Assembly (NCBI RefSeq): GCF_016909015.1
Contig: NZ_JAFBFA010000008.1
Location: 1 to 64,000, forward strand
Source of the DNA: Gracilibacillus alcaliphilus
GTDB lineage: Bacteria > Bacillota > Bacilli > Bacillales > Amphibacillaceae
Direction of reading: 5' to 3'
Length of the DNA: 64,000 nucleotides
Part shown: positions 60,635 through 64,000 of the stretch, piece by piece
Layout of the letters: each line of letters begins with the position of its first letter
Numbering within the stretch: position 1 is the first letter of the stretch
The notes under the pieces: generated by a model
What the model was told of the DNA's origin: nothing
What the model saw: only the letters and a program-made list of their open reading frames with translations
Databases searched by the model: none
Program-made: the position numbers and the translations under genes

Positions 60635-62635
60635 ATGTCAAACCAAACAGAACAATTGTCTATTAATACAATTAGAACATTGTCGATAGATGCAATTGAA
60701 AAAGCAAATTCTGGTCATCCAGGACTTCCAATGGGTGCCGCTCCAATGGCGTATACGCTTTGGACAGAACACATGAACATTAACCCAAAAAGCTCAAAAT
60801 GGTTCAATAGAGATCGTTTTGTCCTTTCTGCTGGTCATGGTTCTATGTTATTGTACAGTCTATTACATCTATCTGGTTTTGATGTAACAATTGATGATTT
60901 GAAAAACTTCCGTCAATGGGACTCCAAAACACCAGGCCACCCAGAAGTGCATCATACAGATGGTGTAGAAGCAACTACTGGTCCATTAGGTCAAGGTATA
61001 GCCATGAGTGTTGGAATGGCGATGGCCGAAAAACACTTAGCAGGTAAATATAATCAAGATAACTATTCGGTAGTAGATCACTATACATTTGCTCTAGTTA
61101 GTGATGGAGATTTAATGGAAGGTATTTCTCATGAGGCATCTTCTTTAGCTGGTCATCTCCAGTTAGGCAAACTGATTGCTTTATACGACTCCAATGATAT
61201 TTCCCTTGATGGTGAATTAAACAAATCATTCTCAGAGAATGTGGCTCAGCGTTATCAAGCTTACGGCTGGCAAGTGCTTCGTGTAGAAGATGGTAATGAT
61301 ACACAAGCTATTTCTAAAGCAATTGAAGAAGCAAAAGCCAATACAGATCAGCCAACACTTATAGAGGTAAAAACAGTGATCGGTTATGGTTCCCCAAATA
61401 AAGCTGGCTCTGCTGCCTCACACGGTGCAGCTCTAGGTGCTGACGAAGTGAAGCTTACTAAAGAATTTTATAAATGGAACCACGAACCTTTCAATGTACC
61501 GGAGGAAGTATACCAAGATTTCCATTCCAAGATTGTAGAAAACGGTCAAGCGAAAGAACAAGAATGGAACGATTTGTTTAAGGCATATAAAGAAGCATAT
61601 CCAGAACTTGGACAAGAATTGGAACGTGCTATTCATAATGAATTACCACAAGACTGGGATAAAAATCTGCCAGTTTATGAAGCAGGTAAAGATTCTGCAG
61701 CTACTCGTGCAACCTCTGGTGAAGTATTGAACGCGATCGCCAAAACAGTACCAAATCTATTTGGCGGCAGTGCCGACTTAGCGGGTTCTAATAAGACAAC
61801 ATTAGAAGCGGATGAAGACTTTTCAGCAGCTAATTCAGCTGGTCGTAATATTTGGTTTGGTGTACGTGAATTTGCTATGGCTGCAGCCTTAAATGGTATG
61901 GCATTACATGGTGGATTAAAAGTATTTGGCGGAACGTTCTTTGTCTTTAGTGACTATTTACGTCCTGCTGTACGTCTAGCAGCTATCCAGAACTTACCAG
62001 TAACCTATGTGTTAACACATGATTCAATCGCTGTTGGGGAAGATGGTCCAACCCATGAGCCAATCGAACAGTTAGCAGCTTTCCGCGCAATGCCGAATCT
62101 ATCTGTTATTCGTCCAGCTGACGGTAACGAGGTTCAAGCTGCATGGCGTTTAGCTGTTGAATCAACTGATCAGCCGACAGCACTTGTATTAACACGACAA
62201 GGTTTACCAACACTTCCAGGAACTGCAGAAAATGCATATGAAGGTGTGAAAAAAGGTGGATATGTAGTAAGTCCAGCTACAAAAGAAACGCCAGATGCAA
62301 TTCTTGTAGCTACTGGTTCTGAGGTTCAATTGGCTGTGAAGGCTCAAGCTCAGTTGAAAGAAGAAGGTAAAGACGTAAGTGTTGTAAGCATTCCATCATG
62401 GGATCGCTTTGATGCACAGGATGCAGCCTACAAAGAATCAGTATTACCGAAAGCAATAACAAAACGTGTCGGTATTGAAATGGCTGCTTCTCTTGGCTGG
62501 GAACGTTATGTAGGAATCGATGGGAAAGTCATTGCAATTGACCGCTATGGTGCCTCTGCAAATGGTAATCGAATCATTGAAGAATATGGCTTTACTGTGG
62601 AAAACGTTGTGAAGCATGTAAATGAATTATTTTAA
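60635..62635 (+). CDS. tkt: Transketolase
   Basis: A 666-residue thiamine diphosphate enzyme that moves two-carbon units in the pentose phosphate pathway. TPP motif region VSDGDLMEGISHEASSLAGH, N-terminal HPGLPMGAAPMAYTLW, catalytic His and Glu segments TGPLGQGIA and WFGVREFAMAAALNGMALHG, and THDSIAVGEDGPTHEPIEQL are all normal. ATG 60635 follows GAAAGGGG and gives the family length; the longer frame from 60563 is not supported. Location between ynzC and yneF is as in B. subtilis, but sirA (yneE) is missing. Confidence 0.96.
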   Translation: MSNQTEQLSINTIRTLSIDAIEKANSGHPGLPMGAAPMAYTLWTEHMNINPKSSKWFNRDRFVLSAGHGSMLLYSLLHLSGFDVTIDDLKNFRQWDSKTPGHPEVHHTDGVEATTGPLGQGIAMSVGMAMAEKHLAGKYNQDNYSVVDHYTFALVSDGDLMEGISHEASSLAGHLQLGKLIALYDSNDISLDGELNKSFSENVAQRYQAYGWQVLRVEDGNDTQAISKAIEEAKANTDQPTLIEVKTVIGYGSPNKAGSAASHGAALGADEVKLTKEFYKWNHEPFNVPEEVYQDFHSKIVENGQAKEQEWNDLFKAYKEAYPELGQELERAIHNELPQDWDKNLPVYEAGKDSAATRATSGEVLNAIAKTVPNLFGGSADLAGSNKTTLEADEDFSAANSAGRNIWFGVREFAMAAALNGMALHGGLKVFGGTFFVFSDYLRPAVRLAAIQNLPVTYVLTHDSIAVGEDGPTHEPIEQLAAFRAMPNLSVIRPADGNEVQAAWRLAVESTDQPTALVLTRQGLPTLPGTAENAYEGVKKGGYVVSPATKETPDAILVATGSEVQLAVKAQAQLKEEGKDVSVVSIPSWDRFDAQDAAYKESVLPKAITKRVGIEMAASLGWERYVGIDGKVIAIDRYGASANGNRIIEEYGFTVENVVKHVNELF

Positions 62636-62641
62636 ATAATG

Positions 62642-62675
62642 AATTGGACGGGGACAATCTCCTCGTCCAATTTTT
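62642..62675 (+). terminator. Rho-independent terminator after tkt
   Basis: AATTGGACGGGG pairs with CCTCGTCCAATT (one G-U pair), followed by TTT. Confidence 0.85.
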
Positions 62676-62880
62676 CCGAGTATAGAAATGCCCTAGTTTA
62701 ATGACGGAAACGTTTGTTCTATTTGAATCAAAACAGCCCAAAAGCTACTTCATTTGGGGACAAGCTGCAAAATAGGGAGAGCCCGCAGAAGCATTTTGTT
62801 TTATCTTACATAATAAGCGCTTGTATTATAGGGCCGTTTTTACTATACTGTATAAGAGATAGATTGAAGGAGGAACAGGA

Positions 62881-63105
62881 ATGAGCACTTTTCTTTGGAT
62901 TATACTGATCGTTGTTGCTCTTCTAGCGGGTGTTGCGCTAGGTTTCTTTATTGCGAGAAAGTATATGATGAACTATTTAAAGAAGAACCCGCCTATTAAT
63001 GAACAAATGCTTCGTACATTAATGATGCAAATGGGTCAAAAACCGAGTCAGAAGAAGATTAAGCAAATGATGCGTGCAATGAATAACCAAATGGATAATA
63101 AGTAA
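62881..63105 (+). CDS. yneF: UPF0154 membrane protein YneF
   Basis: A 74-residue protein with one N-terminal membrane helix (residues 4-24, LWIILIVVALLAGVALGFFI) and a cytoplasmic tail with the invariant KKNPPINEQMLRTLMMQMGQ and KPSQKKIKQMMRAMN. GAAGGAGG precedes ATG 62881. It is conserved next to tkt in Bacilli. Function unknown. Confidence 0.95.
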   Translation: MSTFLWIILIVVALLAGVALGFFIARKYMMNYLKKNPPINEQMLRTLMMQMGQKPSQKKIKQMMRAMNNQMDNK

Positions 63106-63191
63106 ACCTTGTTATAATAGTTACTTTATAGAAGGATTAATGCTTATTTTGTTATGCTAAATCATAGGTATTAAATAGAATCTGACAAGAT

Positions 63192-63248
63192 AAAAATCAC
63201 CGTTTTTTTCAAATGTTGAAAAGAACGGTGATTTTTTTAAAAGATAAG
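63192..63248 (+). terminator. Rho-independent terminator after yneF
   Basis: AAAAATCACCGTT pairs with AACGGTGATTTTT (13 bp) across a 29-nt loop that itself can fold, followed by TT. Confidence 0.8.
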
Positions 63249-63329
63249 CGTACAATGTCAAATACTTTTTTAAAGTTTTGGATAACTCTAATACACCTAC
63301 CGTAAATAAATTTTTTTACAAGTAGCATT

Positions 63330-63471
63330 TAACCAAGTTTATATATGAAACAGGCCTCCGTTTCTTTCTCTGCATGGATGCATTCTGACATAGAGTACAA
63401 ATTAGAATTAACGTACTGATTCGCATTTACAGAACGAGTGGGATATGGCTTATCTGCGAGGTCTGTGCCTC
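63330..63471 (+). ncRNA. Possible IS110 left-end non-coding region (bridge RNA location)
   Basis: This 140-bp stretch lies directly upstream of an IS110-type start. It holds small hairpins, TGCATGGATGCA near 63372 and GAGGTCTGTGCCTC at 63459-63472. In IS110 elements the region before the recombinase gene encodes the bridge RNA. Position is the main argument; the fold was not computed. Confidence 0.3.
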
Positions 63472-63567
63472 ATGAAAGTTGGATTCGATCTCCACTCGAA
63501 CCAAAAGAAGGTTGCCTGTTATGATGTCACATACGCTAAACTGCTAAAGGTTGTGAAAGTTTTTTGA
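63472..63567 (+). pseudogene. N-terminal scrap of an IS110-family recombinase
   Basis: ATG 63472 starts MKVGFDLHSNQKKVACYDV, the first strand of the DEDD RuvC-like domain with the catalytic Asp (usually GIDLHS). The frame ends after 31 residues, well before the next acidic residue. The rest is replaced by an oppositely oriented C-terminal fragment. Confidence 0.55.
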
Positions 63568-63579
63568 TGATTTCCTGTT

Positions 63580-63954
63580 CTTAATTAAAATCAGGAGGAT
63601 GCCAATAAAAAGGTTGCTGATTTTTAATCATTGCAAGTGCAATTTTTATAAATTTGTTTCCCATGGCAATATAGATTTTTCGTGCCTTTTTCCTTTAATC
63701 TTGTATAAAAGGGCTTCAAAGCTTCATTATGTGTAGATAGACAACGGCCAGTGGTATAGATAGCTCTTCTTAGATTGGTGTTTCCCTGCTTGGAAATACA
63801 TCCAAAGTAACCACCATCTATTCCGGATTGTTTGATGATCAGATTTGTTCCGGCTTTTTAATAAGTTGACTGGCGCTATGATAATGGGAGAGATCACCCA
63901 TTTCACAAAAAATCTCAGCCGCAGTAATAAGTCCAATACTGGGGACGGTGAGTA
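63580..63954 (-). pseudogene. C-terminal fragment of an IS110-family recombinase
   Basis: On the minus strand the frames read VPSIGLITAAEIFCEMGDLS, then after a frameshift NLIIKQSGIDGGYFGCISKQ and GNTNLRRAIYTTGRCLSTHN, then after a second shift KIYIAMGNKFIKIALAMIKN. This is the Transposase_20 domain, with the helix-hairpin-helix PGIG-type motif and the RR segment near the serine. It starts abruptly at 63954 beside a hairpin, so it is truncated as well as frameshifted. Confidence 0.8.
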
Positions 63955-63992
63955 AAAGAAATCCCTCTGTTTGATGGAAGAGGGATTTCTTT
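63955..63992. terminator. Hairpin at the window edge
   Basis: AAAGAAATCCCTCT pairs perfectly with AGAGGGATTTCTTT (14 bp, 10-nt loop). It directly abuts the truncated IS110 fragment and may be the terminator of a gene beyond the window. Confidence 0.7.
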
Positions 63993-64000
63993 GTTATATA

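Noticed and set aside
62700..62720. GAAACGTTTGTTCT as a LexA box upstream of yneF
   Set aside because: Three mismatches to CGAAC-N4-GTTCG and no SOS gene follows; expected by chance in AT-rich DNA.
63480..63515. tRNA T-arm-like GGTTCGAGT ... GATCGAATCC on the minus strand
   Set aside because: No acceptor stem, anticodon loop or CCA-proximal pairing can be built around it; the sequence is explained by the IS110 N-terminus on the plus strand.
1..64000. CRISPR array or tRNA cluster
   Set aside because: No regularly spaced direct repeats and no cloverleaf-forming segments were seen on either strand by eye.

Overview
The window is a low-GC chromosomal segment of an endospore-forming Firmicute of the family Bacillaceae. 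The spore genes spoVS and cotE, and the conserved run ymfF-ymfH-ymfI-ymfJ-rodZ-pgsA-cinA-recA-rny-ymdB-spoVS...miaB-ricA-cotE-mutS-mutL-miaA-hfq-hflX-ynbB-glnR-glnA...lexA-yneB-ynzC-tkt-yneF, match the order known from Bacillus subtilis. Missing or altered members (no ymfK, no sirA, a yneA reduced to a 31-residue membrane peptide, an M19 dipeptidase upstream of miaB) and the acidic proteins suggest a halotolerant relative such as Gracilibacillus, Virgibacillus or Oceanobacillus. That placement is inference; no 16S gene is present.

1-24.5 kb is an accessory region full of small regulators, transporters and many decayed genes: TetR, alpha/beta hydrolase, MetE-like, MFS, SDR, a MarR/rhodanese chimera and several unidentified remnants. 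Intact genes include a DUF2975/XRE pair, a DUF6179/DUF6323 pair, WYL, TetR, MerR/TipAS and HxlR regulators, a DUF2268 metalloprotease, a DUF899 protein, a cadmium efflux operon (cadC-cadA) and an ErmC/ErmT-type 23S rRNA methyltransferase. The erm gene sits behind two leader peptides, each carrying an IFVI-D stalling-type motif, and an RNA attenuator whose pairing segments can be read from the sequence. An orphan sequence resembling an IS200/IS605 right end (possible omega-RNA remnant) lies upstream of erm.

24.5-50.5 kb is the conserved core: two M16 peptidase-like proteins, cell-shape factor RodZ, phospholipid synthesis (PgsA), DNA repair and recombination (RecA, CinA, MutS, MutL), RNA turnover and tRNA modification (RNase Y, RicA, MiaB, MiaA, Hfq, HflX), sporulation (YmdB, SpoVS, CotE) and nitrogen control (GlnR, GlnA). 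A LexA box precedes recA and a perfect GlnR box precedes glnR. Rho-independent terminators separate most transcription units.

50.5-58.4 kb is a second accessory island between glnA and lexA. It has a CPBP protease, a CDF zinc exporter, a TauE/SafE permease, an NSS symporter, an orphan SPP1-type holin, small ORFs, a decayed gene and an IS30 fragment. 58.4-63.1 kb is the SOS block (lexA divergent from a yneA-like peptide and yneB, with three LexA boxes), then ynzC, tkt and yneF. The window ends in two oppositely oriented IS110-family remnants.

No tRNA, rRNA, CRISPR array or intact insertion sequence was recognised. At least four copies of a dispersed repeat with TTGTTCAAAAA-type ends are scattered through intergenic space.
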